A DNA stretch of 31,720 bases from CAZUVM01 sp964623885 (GTDB lineage: Bacteria > Verrucomicrobiota > Verrucomicrobiia > Limisphaerales > UBA8199): NCBI GenBank assembly GCA_964623885.1, contig CAZUVM010000225.1:1-31720 (forward strand). Reading direction: 5' to 3'. The notes under the pieces are model-generated. The model was not told the DNA's origin. It saw nothing but the letters and a program-made list of their open reading frames with translations, and did not search any database. Position 1 is the stretch's first letter. Each line of letters opens with the position of its first letter. A program made the translations under genes and the position numbers. Shown in pieces: positions 7,284 through 15,614 of the stretch.

Positions 7284-8780
7284 TTATGCATGGCTCAGCT
7301 TTTTCTCCAGACGATTGGCGAGAATAGACGCGGGATAGCTCAAGCCAAAGTAAATCGCGGCGGTCATGAGTCCCAATCCAATATAATCGTAGGTCGAGTT
7401 CGCCAGCATTCCATAAACCTTCGTCAGTTCGACCATGGTAATCACCGAGACGATGGACGAATCCTTGAACATGGCGATGAAATCGTTGGTGACGGGTGGA
7501 ATTACCACGCGCAGCGCCTGGGGCAGAACCACGTGGCGGAGGGCCTGGGGTCGACTCATTCCCAAGGCAAAGGCGGCTTCGGTTTGTCCATGGGCAATGG
7601 CCTGGATGCCGGCGCGATAATTTTCCGCCTCGCTCGCGGCGTAATTCAAGCCAAGGCCCAGAATGGCGGCAACGAAAGCGTTGAGCCGGATCCCGAGCTC
7701 CGGCAAACCATAGTAGATCAGAAAAAGCTGGATCAGCAGCGGCGTGCCACGAATGACTTCCACATAGGCCTTGGCTAGCCACGATAACGGGGCCGGCCCG
7801 TAAAGCCGGATGAGCACAACAACCAGGCCGGCTACGACTGCCAAAGCCATAGCGAGCACGGATAATTCTATAGTGGTGACCGCACCGCGGAGAAGCAAAG
7901 GCAGATATTTCGGCCACTCGCGCAACGTTGAAACGGACTGCTGCACCTGGAAGGGAACGGGGTGGTAGTCCTTGAGCCGTTGTTGCCGCTCGTCCCAGAG
8001 ACCGTATTTGCGGTAAATGCGCTCGAGTGTGCCGTCGTTCGCGAGTTGATTTATGGCGGAATTCAAAGCGGCCAGTAGTCTGCCATCCTGCTTGCGCACA
8101 CCAATCGCATAATAACCTTGAGCAAACGGTTCACCTGATAACTTCAGGTCCGGGTCAGGCCGCGCATAGTGCAATGCAATGGGCAGGTCGAGCAGGACCG
8201 CGTCCAGCCGGTGAGCCTTGAGGTCGCGAAAGCTTTCCACGTTTCCCGGATAGATCCGTGAATCAGTGCCTCCGAGGTTATCTAACAGGCGCTGAGCGAC
8301 GGAAGAGGAGAGCACCCCGACGCGCCGGCCTTTCAAATCTTGCAGACGCAAAATGCCTTCAGTGTCCTTGCGCGCGACGATTTGCTGAGCATAAGCGTAG
8401 TAGGGATTCGACAAATTGATCCGTTGCTGATTTTCAGGAGTCAGTTCCAAGCCGTTCAGCACGATATCGAAGTTGCCTCGCTCGAGCGCGGGGATGAGTT
8501 GGTCCCATTGGTTTTGAACCATCTGCGCCTTCACGCCGAGTCGGTTGGCCAGCGCCTCGGCCAAGTCGTACTCAAACCCAATCAGCTGCTCGGGCTTTTG
8601 CGGATCGGGATACACGTAGGGCGCGCCGCCCTCCGCGTCCGCGCCCCAGAGCAGAACTCCGCGGGTCTTGATTTCGTCCAGGCGATCTCCAGCCAGGACG
8701 GCCGCCAGGCTGCTGCCGAACAGGAAGACCGTCAATAGGCCGCAAAATCGGACGCGCGGCCGGCGCCACAAGCTACACAT
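7284..8780 (-). CDS. Amino acid ABC transporter, fused substrate-binding and permease protein
   Basis: One 498-residue protein joins two importer parts. Residues about 1-31 form a signal or anchor segment. Residues about 33-265 are a type 3 periplasmic solute-binding domain (IGFEYDLAEALANRLG, FDIVLNGLELTPENQQRI, GTLERIYRKYGLW). Residues about 285-498 are a permease with several membrane segments (RGTPLLIQLFLIYYGLPELG) and the EAA loop around GQTEAAFALGMSRPQALRHV, which contacts the ATPase. Such fusions are known in the family, in GlnP-like proteins. ATG 8780 was chosen over an in-frame GTG at 8789; neither has a good ribosome site. With the ATPase gene 48 bp downstream it forms a complete two-gene importer. 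Substrate not determined. Confidence 0.93.
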   Translation of the reverse strand: MCSLWRRPRVRFCGLLTVFLFGSSLAAVLAGDRLDEIKTRGVLLWGADAEGGAPYVYPDPQKPEQLIGFEYDLAEALANRLGVKAQMVQNQWDQLIPALERGNFDIVLNGLELTPENQQRINLSNPYYAYAQQIVARKDTEGILRLQDLKGRRVGVLSSSVAQRLLDNLGGTDSRIYPGNVESFRDLKAHRLDAVLLDLPIALHYARPDPDLKLSGEPFAQGYYAIGVRKQDGRLLAALNSAINQLANDGTLERIYRKYGLWDERQQRLKDYHPVPFQVQQSVSTLREWPKYLPLLLRGAVTTIELSVLAMALAVVAGLVVVLIRLYGPAPLSWLAKAYVEVIRGTPLLIQLFLIYYGLPELGIRLNAFVAAILGLGLNYAASEAENYRAGIQAIAHGQTEAAFALGMSRPQALRHVVLPQALRVVIPPVTNDFIAMFKDSSIVSVITMVELTKVYGMLANSTYDYIGLGLMTAAIYFGLSYPASILANRLEKKLSHA

Positions 8781-8791
8781 CAAAGGCACTC

Positions 8792-8820
8792 TGATAACAT
8801 GAATCAGCGGAACCGCTCAA
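8792..8820 (-). promoter_or_regulatory. Possible promoter of the amino acid importer operon
   Basis: On the minus strand TTGAGC (8815-8820) is followed after 16 bp by GTTATCA (8792-8798), about a dozen bases before ATG 8780. The match to the sigma-70 consensus is weak, but the layout resembles the TTGACA...GTTAGCT site in front of the M20 peptidase gene. Confidence 0.25.
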
Positions 8821-9202
8821 CTGCAGACTTGCGCCGAGCGGGCGCGGAGAAGAGGCGTGGAAAGAACAACCGGTGAGCCAATTGCAGATGCGAAAGAACA
8901 GCCGGCGACAACGAGATGATGTTCCAGCAACGACTCGCGGCCGAAAAATACACATTTCACGAGCGACTTGTTGCATGGTGCGCGCTGGCGATCAATTACA
9001 ATTCGAAACCATTTTTGCAATGGGTCGCGTGTAGAGGCAATGCGTGACAGCAAGCGATGCAATTGAAAACCGGCAATAAACGCAAACGAACGCGAATGGA
9101 AACGGGAAACACCGAGACTCCATCCCAGCCGCTGCGAGCGGGGACCGCTCGCGCTCCTGCAAAAAGAGGGATTCTGGCACAAGGAATGCTAAAAAGTTCC
9201 GA
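8821..9202. other. Intergenic gap with one palindromic repeat
   Basis: The gap separates two divergent genes and holds no supported gene. A perfect inverted repeat GCGAGCGG-GGA-CCGCTCGC lies at 9134-9152 and shares its core with 962-974. A stretch near 9075-9105 is rich in AAACG and GCGAA words but shows no firm period. No ribosome site is evident before the ATG at 9203. Confidence 0.5.
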
Positions 9203-11089
9203 ATGAAACGACGGGTCTTGCTGCATATTGTGCTGTTCGTTGCCTTGGCAGTTTCATCGGTCGACATCGCAAACGGCTACACAAAGGTCAACGCCACCGG
9301 CACGCGGCTAGAACCGAATACTTTCGAAGCCTTTAACCCAGGCAAAGTCCCCGGAGCCATCGAGGAGCCGCGCCCGGCTTTCAAAGCCACCTTCACGTAC
9401 GGGGGCCGGGATTGGGAAGTGTACTCGGAACCGCGCAAGCCGAGTCGCAGGCCGATAGACCCGAAGGAATACCAGCGCACCGTGCTGGTGCATCGGAGTG
9501 TGCCAGCGGTACTTGCCATCTCATTCGAGCAAGTCGAGGCCGCTGCCGATGCGGACCCGGCGACGCTTGCCAAAATCCTGCGTTATAATCGGGAAGCGAA
9601 CGCTAACTTCAAGGTTCTCAACGAAGCCATCCGGAGTCTCGCAGGCGTCGAAGGCACGCAAACCGAATATGTCCAGCCTCGTAAAAAGAAGCTGTTACGC
9701 GTGCGGCACTGGATCGCTCAGTTTAACGGGGTTGTTTACCAAATGGAGTTGATGGTTCCGTATGATCATCCCGAACTTCTGGATGTCGGCGGCCCGACAG
9801 GTTTTCCGGTGCTCCTGGAATTTTTTGAGCACGCCCGCAACCGACCGTTGCTAAAGGATGCCGATATCCCGCGCACCTTCGCTTCGTCATACGGCTACCG
9901 CATTGACCTTGGCGATGGCGACTGGATTCCGGACGCGCACGATCCTTATATCGGCCTGGCCGAATACGTTGCTTATACGCGCAACCAGGGCGGTATCGCA
10001 GTGGTGCCGTTCAGCACTATGGGACAGGACGTGGATCCCGATGTCTTGCTCAACGCCATGGTCTGGCTGGGCGAATTGCCTACGCGCGATATGCTCTATC
10101 GCCCGGAGCGCGTCATAAACGGCAAACTGCAAGGCATCACGTTTGAAACGATGTCCGGTGACGAAGAACAGATGATTCGGATGCAGACCCTGGCCCTTTG
10201 CTCATCAAACTATGCTTACCTGGCAGTCGCTTGGATTAATACCAATACCGCGCTTGGGCCGGAAGTGCTGCAACAGTGGCTCAGCAAGGTAAGTTTTGCT
10301 CCGGACACAGCTCATTTGCCAGCCAATCCGCAAGCGCTGACCGGCCTGCGGGAGCGGGATCGCCAGGCGATGGGTTTTCTTGGCGTTGGAGAATACTACT
10401 CCGGCAAGAAAGATCTGGATAAAAGCGCTGCGGCTCTGCAAATGGCAATGGAGTGCCGCTTTCTTCCGCAGATCCTTGCGGCATTTGCCAGGTGCGAGTA
10501 CCGGCGCGGCCATCCTGAGGAAATCGTCAATTATTTGAAAAGCCGCGGTCCCACATCCCTCAAACAGGGCTGGGTAGCTCTCGAATTGGCTTTCGCTGAA
10601 TCGCACAGCGGTGACGCCTGGCAGGCAGCCGCTCACTATTCCCAGTGCATCGCCTCGGGAGGCTACTCGGTGGGCGACTTCCCGCCCGACTACTTCGAAG
10701 ATTTCATCCGTTGCTTAATCAAGATCGATCGCGCGAACTGGGCCAGCGACCGTTTAAAACAGCGTATCGCAGTGGATTCGTCACCCGTATGGCAGAAGAT
10801 GCTGGCGGAATTGAAGCAAAGCCGCGCGGTAGCGCCTGGTGCAATTTCGACGGCCTCATCGTCCATTGCCGGAACGAGCACCGCTGCTCCCGCCCCGCTG
10901 CAGCCGACCGGACCGCCACATTTAAAGAACATCATTTGGAATCCGGGCATGCCCAGCGCGCAACTCGATCAAAACCTGGTTTTCGAAGGCGATCGCGTCA
11001 GGGGATACAAGGTTGTGAAAATCCGCCAGGATAGTGTTGACGTCGTCACACCGGACGGCAAGCCTCTTACGCTCCATTCCAAATCTTAA
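9203..11089 (+). CDS. Large secreted protein of unknown function
   Basis: A 628-residue protein that I do not recognise as a whole. Residues 1-25 form a standard signal peptide (MKRRVLLHIVLFVALAV, likely cut after ANG), so it is exported. The middle part has no catalytic motif that I can name; residues about 240-290 include DLGDGDWIPDAHDP. Residues about 375-530 look like helical repeats, perhaps TPR-like (FLGVGEYYSGKKDLDKSAAAL, WQAAAHYSQCI). A linker rich in alanine, serine, threonine and proline follows at about 548-572. The last 50 residues (NLVFEGDRVRGYKVVKI, DVVTPDGKPLTL) resemble the small beta domain of PilP/GspC-type secretion proteins. It stands alone on the plus strand between divergent and convergent neighbours. 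An envelope or secretion-related role is inference only. Confidence 0.85.
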   Translation: MKRRVLLHIVLFVALAVSSVDIANGYTKVNATGTRLEPNTFEAFNPGKVPGAIEEPRPAFKATFTYGGRDWEVYSEPRKPSRRPIDPKEYQRTVLVHRSVPAVLAISFEQVEAAADADPATLAKILRYNREANANFKVLNEAIRSLAGVEGTQTEYVQPRKKKLLRVRHWIAQFNGVVYQMELMVPYDHPELLDVGGPTGFPVLLEFFEHARNRPLLKDADIPRTFASSYGYRIDLGDGDWIPDAHDPYIGLAEYVAYTRNQGGIAVVPFSTMGQDVDPDVLLNAMVWLGELPTRDMLYRPERVINGKLQGITFETMSGDEEQMIRMQTLALCSSNYAYLAVAWINTNTALGPEVLQQWLSKVSFAPDTAHLPANPQALTGLRERDRQAMGFLGVGEYYSGKKDLDKSAAALQMAMECRFLPQILAAFARCEYRRGHPEEIVNYLKSRGPTSLKQGWVALELAFAESHSGDAWQAAAHYSQCIASGGYSVGDFPPDYFEDFIRCLIKIDRANWASDRLKQRIAVDSSPVWQKMLAELKQSRAVAPGAISTASSSIAGTSTAAPAPLQPTGPPHLKNIIWNPGMPSAQLDQNLVFEGDRVRGYKVVKIRQDSVDVVTPDGKPLTLHSKS

Positions 11090-11128
11090 CCCCGATTGGT
11101 ACCCGGAATCTGTGACGACCCTGGAAGG

Positions 11129-11761
11129 CTACCACTTTCGCGTCTCGACCCAGCGGACGGCTTCGCGCATCAGGGTACTGGAGTCCTTCAATCGCAGCTT
11201 TCGTTTGATACGAGCTCGGTAAGTTTCGATCGTTTTGATGCTTCGACCCAGTCGGGCGGCGATCTGGCGAGTGCCGATGCCCCGGCCCAACAGTTCAAAG
11301 ACCTCCAACTCACGATCGCCCAGGCAATCGCGCGGGTCGGTAGGGGGATTCGGGGGCTTGAGTGATGACCCCAGGAGCTGCCTTGATAAATCCGGGCTGA
11401 ATGCGTAATCGCCATTCAAAACGGCGCGGATGCCGCTCACCAGTTGGTCGGAGGATTCGTGTTTGGTGAGATAGCCCTGGGCCCCGGCTTTGAGGGCGCG
11501 CATGGCATAAGTCGGGTCTTCAAACATGCTGAAAACGAGAATGGGCGCGCGGACCTGCCGGGCGCGAAGATCCTTGATCAGTTCGAGCCCGTGGCCCTCC
11601 GGGAACGCCAGGTCCATGACGACCACATCCGGTTTAACATCCTGGATCGCTGTAAGAGCAGCCGATGGCGTTTGGGCTTCGGCGCAGACCACCAGGTCAT
11701 CTTCACTGTTGATGCGCCGCGCCAGGCCTTCAAGGACCACCGGGTGATCATCGATGAGCAT
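11129..11761 (-). CDS. NarL/FixJ-type response regulator with LuxR helix-turn-helix
   Basis: A 210-residue regulator from ATG 11761. The receiver has D4-D5, phospho-acceptor D50 (VVMDLAFPEGHG), S78 and K100; the LuxR-type helix-turn-helix is at about residues 143-205 (ELEVFELLGRGIGTRQIAARLGRSIKTIETYR). It follows the PAS kinase gene by 65 bp and is its likely partner. The start is odd: MLIDDHPVV leaves the first beta strand short, and the frame stays open 21 codons upstream, through KRNV directly before the methionine, with a strong AAGGAGGAG near 11815-11823 but no ATG, GTG or TTG after it. Translation may begin at a non-standard codon such as ACG near 11810-11812, or at ATG 11761 using the weak GGA just upstream. 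Confidence 0.92.
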   Translation of the reverse strand: MLIDDHPVVLEGLARRINSEDDLVVCAEAQTPSAALTAIQDVKPDVVVMDLAFPEGHGLELIKDLRARQVRAPILVFSMFEDPTYAMRALKAGAQGYLTKHESSDQLVSGIRAVLNGDYAFSPDLSRQLLGSSLKPPNPPTDPRDCLGDRELEVFELLGRGIGTRQIAARLGRSIKTIETYRARIKRKLRLKDSSTLMREAVRWVETRKW

Positions 11762-11826
11762 TACATTCCGTTTGGTTGCGGAAACGTCTGGATTCGATTT
11801 TGATGTTTGCGTAGCTCCTCCTTCGT

Positions 11827-13491
11827 TCAGCTAGTCAGATTCTTGACCACTAAATCCTGGTATGAGTCTGCCACACGTGCGGCCATTGGCACGCAGCATT
11901 CAACCCGAGTGCCGTGGGGTCGGACCTTACGGAACATTAACTGGCCGCCAATCGCTTCACAGCGTGAACGCATAATGTGAAGCCCCAATCCTCCGCTGTC
12001 ATTAGGGTTATTCCGCGGCAGACCGGAACCGTCATCCTGGATGGAAAGACGCAGCGACCCGTCGCGCGCAATCAGCTTAAGGACGATCCGCTTGCAGTTA
12101 CTATGGCGAACGGCGTTGTGGACTGCTTCCTGGGCGATCCGAAACAAGTGAGTGGCTACCAGGTTGTCGTCGACCAATACGGCGTCGGGGCAACGGAGCC
12201 GGCAATCCACGCAGTGCAAGTCAGACACCCGTTTTGCGAGATTCCCCAAAGCGGTCATCAGGCCGTTTGGGGTAGCGGGCACTGGCTGAAGACCACGTGC
12301 TAGTTGATTCAACTGGACTCGGGCTTCAGACACTAATTCCGAGAGGCGCCGGGCATCCGGAGCTTCCGCCGGCGAAACCTGGGCCAATCGCTTTAGCAGC
12401 GTGTCATTCAGCAGCATCACGCCGGTTAACTGCTGACCGATGCCGTCATGGAGATCCTGGCCGATGCGTTGTTGCTCGCGTTCGCTGATTTGCAGCAATT
12501 GCTTTTGCAGGTGCTTCCGCTGCAGCACTTCACTGTGCAGTTCGAGGTTCGCCGTTTCCAATTGACCCGTGCGGTCCCGAGCCCGCTGTTCCAACTGCTC
12601 ATTGAGCTGCTGGATCTCTTGTTCCGCCCTTTTGCGCTCCGTAATGTCACGCATCGTGAGGATCAACCGGGTTTTGCCGCCGACCTCGGTCTGAGAAATC
12701 GAGGCTTCGATCGGGAACTCTTCGCCATTGGCGCGCATCCCCCAAATCTCTTCAAGAACGCTGGGCCGCCAGCATACAACAGAGGCTTCGAAACGTTCCA
12801 ACAACTGTTCGTTGGCCGCATGGAAGCGTCTGGGGATGAACTTCGCCAACGGCTGCCCAATCGCGTCCCCGGCGCCACAGCAGAACATTTTCTCAGCAGC
12901 GCTGTTAAAATGCACGATCCGCTGGTCCGCGTTTAGCGAGATGATCGCGTCCATCGCGGACGCGGTGATGGCGGCCAATTCTGCGCGGCTTTCCGCCAGT
13001 TCCGCTTCCGTGCGTCGCTGCTCAGTAACGTCCGAGAACACGGTGCGGATTTCGTCCCCCTCACCGTCGCTGGCGACCGTCGATTCACTAACAAGCTGCA
13101 GCAACATATCCTCGCCGCCTTTCCTCAGGAAATGCAGTTCGGTCGTGAGCGAAATCGAATGCTGCCGCAACTGGGAAAGATAATTCAGGTACTTTCGTCG
13201 ATCGTACGGAGCCACGATTGGCAAGAGAATGCTGCCGACAAGTGCCCTACGGAGGCGCACGAGGATCTTGGCGCCCGTGAGATTGATATTCCGAATGCCG
13301 CCGTTGCGGTCCAGCGTGACGTAACCGACGGGTGCCGAATCATATAGTGCGCGCACCCGACAGGCCTGCAGCGCCGTTTCAACTCCTGCTGCCGCAGGCT
13401 CCGCGTAGCGCCACCCGCTCGCGTCGACGCCTCGAACAAATTCACGAGCGCGCGTCGGGGCGTCCTTCATGATGGGCTTCCCATTATTCAT
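11827..13491 (-). CDS. Soluble PAS-PAS sensor histidine kinase (NarX/DegS-type)
   Basis: A 554-residue kinase with no membrane segment, so it should sense an intracellular signal. Two PAS domains lie at about 46-158 and 172-286 (the latter with FNSAAEKMF and DITERKRAEQEI at its exit). A coiled coil covers about 285-340. The HisKA_3 dimerisation motif is EREQQRIGQDLHDGIGQQL with H348. The ATPase domain shows IAQEAVHNAVRHS (N459), DDGSG (486-490) and GGLGLHIMRSR. The ATG at 13491 has AAGGTGG about six bases upstream, one of the best ribosome sites in the window. The NarL-type regulator just downstream is the expected phosphorylation target. No haem- or flavin-binding motif can be named, so the ligand is unknown. 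Confidence 0.94.
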   Translation of the reverse strand: MNNGKPIMKDAPTRAREFVRGVDASGWRYAEPAAAGVETALQACRVRALYDSAPVGYVTLDRNGGIRNINLTGAKILVRLRRALVGSILLPIVAPYDRRKYLNYLSQLRQHSISLTTELHFLRKGGEDMLLQLVSESTVASDGEGDEIRTVFSDVTEQRRTEAELAESRAELAAITASAMDAIISLNADQRIVHFNSAAEKMFCCGAGDAIGQPLAKFIPRRFHAANEQLLERFEASVVCWRPSVLEEIWGMRANGEEFPIEASISQTEVGGKTRLILTMRDITERKRAEQEIQQLNEQLEQRARDRTGQLETANLELHSEVLQRKHLQKQLLQISEREQQRIGQDLHDGIGQQLTGVMLLNDTLLKRLAQVSPAEAPDARRLSELVSEARVQLNQLARGLQPVPATPNGLMTALGNLAKRVSDLHCVDCRLRCPDAVLVDDNLVATHLFRIAQEAVHNAVRHSNCKRIVLKLIARDGSLRLSIQDDGSGLPRNNPNDSGGLGLHIMRSRCEAIGGQLMFRKVRPHGTRVECCVPMAARVADSYQDLVVKNLTS

Positions 13492-13809
13492 TCAAGCCAC
13501 CTTAGTGGGATTCAAACCTTGCCAAATTGGGGCGGTAAGTGAGCCATAAAACAAAGCATTCCCGCAAGCGACGGCTTCCATTTCGATCCAAAAGCCCGTA
13601 CTACCGAACCGGTCCCCGTCGGGCATCATTGAGCCTTTTTGTGCACCCACGCACATCGATTTGCAACAGAATTCAGTGGTCGCAGCAACGCTGCAATCAC
13701 GGCCAACCGGAAGACCGCTCCGTCTTCTTGCAGTCCTGGGCCCGCTGAGAAAGCCTTTCGGACTAACTCGCCACGAGCGTCATCCGGGCAGCCTCGAAAG
13801 CCGATCGTC
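13492..13809. other. Intergenic stretch without recognised content
   Basis: About 318 bp between the start of the PAS kinase gene and the end of the small zinc-ribbon gene. It must contain the kinase promoter. TTGGCA near 13527-13532 on the minus strand is a possible -35, but no convincing -10 follows. I see no gene, repeat array or terminator here. Confidence 0.4.
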
Positions 13810-13998
13810 TTAACCGGGATTGGTACGCACGTTAGTTTGGTCCCCCGGACGCGGTGGCAATGGGACTGGAGCAATGGAGGGCTCGGCGAGCTGACTGGCC
13901 AAAGCCAAGCACGAGGGACAAACATTGGGATTCTCCGGCCGGCGTTCGGCCTCCGGCGGAATCAATTCGCCGCAGCAAATGCAGATTTGTTGCTTCAT
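13810..13998 (-). CDS. Small zinc-ribbon-like protein
   Basis: A 62-residue frame beginning MKQQICICCGELI, with CxxC at C6-C9 (plus an extra C8) and a second CPSC at C27-C30, which is the pattern of a small zinc ribbon. The C-terminal half is rich in proline and has no further motif. I could not place it in a named family. The spacing of the cysteine pairs and the bacterial-looking N-terminus favour a real gene, but the frame is short, the ribosome site is weak (GGA several bases upstream), and chance remains possible. It lies on the same strand as the PAS kinase, about 320 bp before it, and divergent from the stand-alone receiver gene. Upstream, 13999-14276 is AT-richer than its surroundings and likely holds promoters for both directions. 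Confidence 0.55.
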   Translation of the reverse strand: MKQQICICCGELIPPEAERRPENPNVCPSCLALASQLAEPSIAPVPLPPRPGDQTNVRTNPG

Positions 13999-14276
13999 TT
14001 TTCGTTTTCCGAACCCGGTAATGCTTCCTGCGTAAGTAAAACCATATCACAACAGCATTAAAAGCGAAAAACTAATTTAATCCATTTCACGGCCTTAAAG
14101 CCTGGTCATTTAGTTTTGAGGAGCGGCGGGGCAAAATGGTTCCGGCATTTTAGAGGTAGTCTTAAAGATTTTCGCAGATTTTTGTAAGATTCGTGTTTCT
14201 TCGTCCGTATATACCCCCAGGAATCAATGTAGACGTCGAAGGCCGGGACAACAAAGCCGTCGACCGGAAAGTTCAA

Positions 14277-14693
14277 ATGTCGAAAATACTGATAATCGAT
14301 GATGACCCGGATATCCGGGCGGTGTTGGGGTGGAGTTTGAAATCTGCCGGTTACGAAGTCGCGTTGGCTGCAGACGGGCGGGAAGGCTTGAATGCCTATC
14401 GCGCGCAGCCGGCTGACCTGGTGATCACCGATCTATATATGCCCAACCAGGATGGGCTGGAAACGATTCACGAATTGGATCAGCGCTACCCCAGGCCGGC
14501 AATTATTGCCATGTCCGGCCGGGCCATCGCCGGGACAATGCTATCGATCGCCAGGAAGTTGGGAGCGATCCAAATCCTCCAAAAACCGTTTTCTATCGAC
14601 GACGTATTGCAGGCCGTGACCAAGGCCTTGCCCGTAAAACCGCCAGGCGACACGGGCGATGAATCTGCTCCGCGTGAGGCGGATTCAGAATAG
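14277..14693 (+). CDS. Stand-alone receiver-domain protein (CheY-like)
   Basis: A 138-residue single-domain response regulator. It has the acidic triad D8-D10 region (ILIIDDDPDIRAVL), phospho-acceptor D52 (VITDLYMPNQDGLE), S80 and K103 (ILQKPFS), and ends in a short acidic tail. There is no output domain, so it probably acts by protein contact or as a phosphate relay. The start at ATG 14277 gives the standard receiver N-terminus MSKILIIDDD and has GGAAAG six bases upstream; a longer frame from 14193 would add 28 residues of unlikely sequence. It converges on the NarL-type regulator gene with only two bases between stop codons, so there is no room for a terminator. Its kinase is not evident. 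Confidence 0.9.
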   Translation: MSKILIIDDDPDIRAVLGWSLKSAGYEVALAADGREGLNAYRAQPADLVITDLYMPNQDGLETIHELDQRYPRPAIIAMSGRAIAGTMLSIARKLGAIQILQKPFSIDDVLQAVTKALPVKPPGDTGDESAPREADSE

Positions 14694-14695
14694 CT

Positions 14696-15481
14696 TCAGT
14701 TTTGAACAACCTGGCTGGCGGGCAGCGGAATCAGGCCCTTCTGAATGGCAAAGCGCGTCAAGCCGGCGACGCTATGGATATTGAGCTTGCGCATGGCGCG
14801 TTCGCGGTGTGTTTCCACGGTGCGGACCCCAACGTTCAGGCGGCAGGCAATTTCTTTGTTGCTCAATCCTTCAGCTATGGCGATCACGACTTCGCGCTCG
14901 CGATTGCTGATCTGGCCAACCTGCGGGCCTTCGCCGGGTCCATTGACGTACTGGTTCAGGGCTACGCGGGCAACGTCCGGACTGAAACAGGTCTGTCCCC
15001 CTTGCACGGTTTCAATGGCGCTCAGCAATTCCTCCGTCGATGCTCCTTTCAAAACATAGCCGCGGGCGCCGCAATTGAGGATGCGCAAGACGTAGTCCGT
15101 TTGATTGTGCATTGAAAGGATAAGCACCTTGATTGCGGGATTCTCGCGGCGGAGCATTTCTGCAGCTGTCAACCCGTTCATCCGTGGCATGTCCATGTCC
15201 ATGAGCACCAAATCCGGAACCAGTTCTTTGGCTTTCCGCAACGCTTCCTGGCCATCGGCCGCTTCTCCCACGATCTGAATTTGTTCCCGGCCGGACAGGC
15301 AAGACATCATGCCTTTGCGCACAACCGGATGATCATCGGCCAGGAGGACACGCACCGGCGGCTTGCCGGTTGTCTTGGCGGGGCCGGGGTTTGCAGCTGG
15401 CTGCGTAGCAACCGCAGGCGCAGAGGTGGCAGTTCTGTTCGTCCCGGGGCGGGAGCTTTTGGAGAGCGCATTCAGCATCAT
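14696..15481 (-). CDS. NarL/FixJ-type response regulator with low-complexity N-terminal extension
   Basis: Numbered from ATG 15481, this is a 261-residue regulator. Residues 1-42 are a low-complexity leader rich in alanine, proline, serine and threonine, unusual for the family, before the receiver starts at VRVLLADDHPVV. The phospho-acceptor is D95 (LVLMDMDMPRMNG), and a lysine follows in GYVLKGAS. The LuxR-type helix-turn-helix is near the C-terminus (ISNREREVVIAIAEGLSNKEIACRLNVGVRTVETHR). A second ATG at 15478 is equally possible. The frame continues open to 15664, but that part overlaps the upstream receiver gene and does not look like protein. No kinase is adjacent; the PAS kinase some kilobases away or a distant kinase may serve it. 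It might be co-transcribed with the Rcp1-like gene 133 bp upstream. Confidence 0.9.
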   Translation of the reverse strand: MMLNALSKSSRPGTNRTATSAPAVATQPAANPGPAKTTGKPPVRVLLADDHPVVRKGMMSCLSGREQIQIVGEAADGQEALRKAKELVPDLVLMDMDMPRMNGLTAAEMLRRENPAIKVLILSMHNQTDYVLRILNCGARGYVLKGASTEELLSAIETVQGGQTCFSPDVARVALNQYVNGPGEGPQVGQISNREREVVIAIAEGLSNKEIACRLNVGVRTVETHRERAMRKLNIHSVAGLTRFAIQKGLIPLPASQVVQN

Positions 15482-15614
15482 AACTTCGGCTTTGTTTATG
15501 CCCCACAGTAGGTCGATAGTACAGTTGCAACAATCGGGAGGTTCCACGATCGCAATCCCCGGAGAAATCAGGAACTCGGCCCCGGGGAATCCCCGGGAGT
15601 AAGGCGACGGCTCG

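Noticed and set aside
14193..14276. Upstream start for the stand-alone receiver
   Set aside because: The extra 28 residues do not resemble a receiver N-terminus, while ATG 14277 gives the standard one with a ribosome site.
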